Shown: piece after piece, positions 5,029-5,366 of the stretch
How the letters are laid out: each line of letters begins with the position of its first letter
How positions within the stretch are numbered: position 1 is the first letter of the stretch
Origin: Clostridia bacterium
GTDB taxonomy: Bacteria > Bacillota_A > Clostridia > Christensenellales > Borkfalkiaceae
Assembly: GCA_017621955.1 (NCBI GenBank)
Contig: JAGASB010000273.1
Coordinates: 1 to 5,366, forward strand
Direction of reading: 5' to 3'
DNA length: 5,366 nt
Translations under genes and position numbers: made by a program
The notes under the pieces: generated by a model
Databases searched by the model: none
Told to the model about the DNA's origin: nothing
What the model saw: only the letters and a program-made list of their open reading frames with translations

Positions 5029-5366
5029 TTATTTAGAATACAATTCGACAATCATGTGTTCAGCGATTTGAACGTCAACGTCTTCTCTTACAGGAAGAGC
5101 TAAAATCTTACCGGTAAGTGTTTCGGGATTGAATTCTAACCACTTAGGCATATTGCCAACCTTCATCTGCTTAATTTCAGAGAAGTATTTGTTTTCTTTC
5201 TTGGTTTCTTTAACAGCGATTACGTCACCAACTTTTACCATGTAAGAAGCGATATTTACGTTTCTTCCGTTTACGGTAAAGTGTGCGTGAGTTACAAGCT
5301 GACGTGCTTGTGACCTTGACGAACCGATACCCATTCTGAAAATAACGTTATCAAGTCTTCTTTCCA
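5029..5366 (-). CDS. rpsD: 30S ribosomal protein S4, C-terminal 111 residues (5' end beyond window)
   Basis: S4 (uS4) is a primary 16S rRNA-binding protein that starts assembly of the small-subunit body, and in many bacteria it represses its own operon. The frame is open to the window edge; the visible part begins ERRLDNVIFRMGIGSSRSQA, the start of the S4 RNA-binding domain, and continues through ARQLVTHAHFTVNGRNVNI and a basic stretch to the conserved ending PKWLEFNPETLTGKILALP ... EHMIVELYSK and a TAA stop. About 90 N-terminal residues should lie outside the window, given the usual 195-210. An internal Met (codon at 5334, in FRMGIGSS) is not the start, because conserved S4 sequence continues upstream of it. 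The order rpsD-rpoA-rplQ is that of the alpha operon in clostridia and many other bacteria. No terminator hairpin directly follows the stop, only an A/T-rich stretch. Confidence 0.97.
   Translation of the reverse strand, partial: ERRLDNVIFRMGIGSSRSQARQLVTHAHFTVNGRNVNIASYMVKVGDVIAVKETKKENKYFSEIKQMKVGNMPKWLEFNPETLTGKILALPVREDVDVQIAEHMIVELYSK

Noticed and set aside
1..5366. tRNA, rRNA, CRISPR array, insertion sequence or phage genes
   Set aside because: No cloverleaf-like segment, regularly spaced repeats, transposase or integrase motifs, or terminal inverted repeats with target duplications were seen on either strand by eye.

Overview
This AT-rich window looks like chromosome from a low-GC Gram-positive bacterium, probably an anaerobic clostridial lineage. 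The reasons are: rpsD lies directly before rpoA and rplQ (in Bacillus rpsD is elsewhere); rpoA and rplQ have strong AGGAGG ribosome-binding sites; and ferrous-iron uptake is encoded by a separate small FeoA plus a short FeoB with a Cys-rich tail. Genus and species cannot be read from this sequence.

Layout from left to right: (1) 12-179, minus strand, a 55-residue acidic hypothetical protein whose start lies inside the 3' end of feoB. (2) 146-2071, minus, feoB, and 2055-2279, minus, feoA; the three minus-strand frames overlap successively and look like one feoA-feoB-orf55 transcript. (3) 2280-2372, a 93-bp divergent promoter region with a good minus-strand promoter whose -10 lies in a Fur-box-like 6-1-6 palindrome. 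(4) 2373-3341, plus, an AEC-family (auxin efflux carrier-like) permease. (5) 3342-3433, a convergent spacer with a perfect 25-bp hairpin that reads as a bidirectional terminator. (6) 3434-5366, minus, the end of the ribosomal alpha operon: rpsD (5' part outside the window), a 128-bp structured gap, rpoA, then rplQ.

The core-operon genes build the small subunit (S4), the large subunit (L17) and RNA polymerase (alpha). The feo genes import Fe2+. The AEC permease shares its upstream region with feoAB, so shared iron control is possible but unproven.

I see no clearly new biological system. The parts most worth a second look are the rpsD-rpoA gap (nested stems, a U-run, a TTGACA promoter and a 27-codon frame whose stop overlaps the rpoA ribosome-binding site), the enlarged L17, the FeoB variant with altered pore motif and fused Cys tail, and the unusually perfect convergent terminator.
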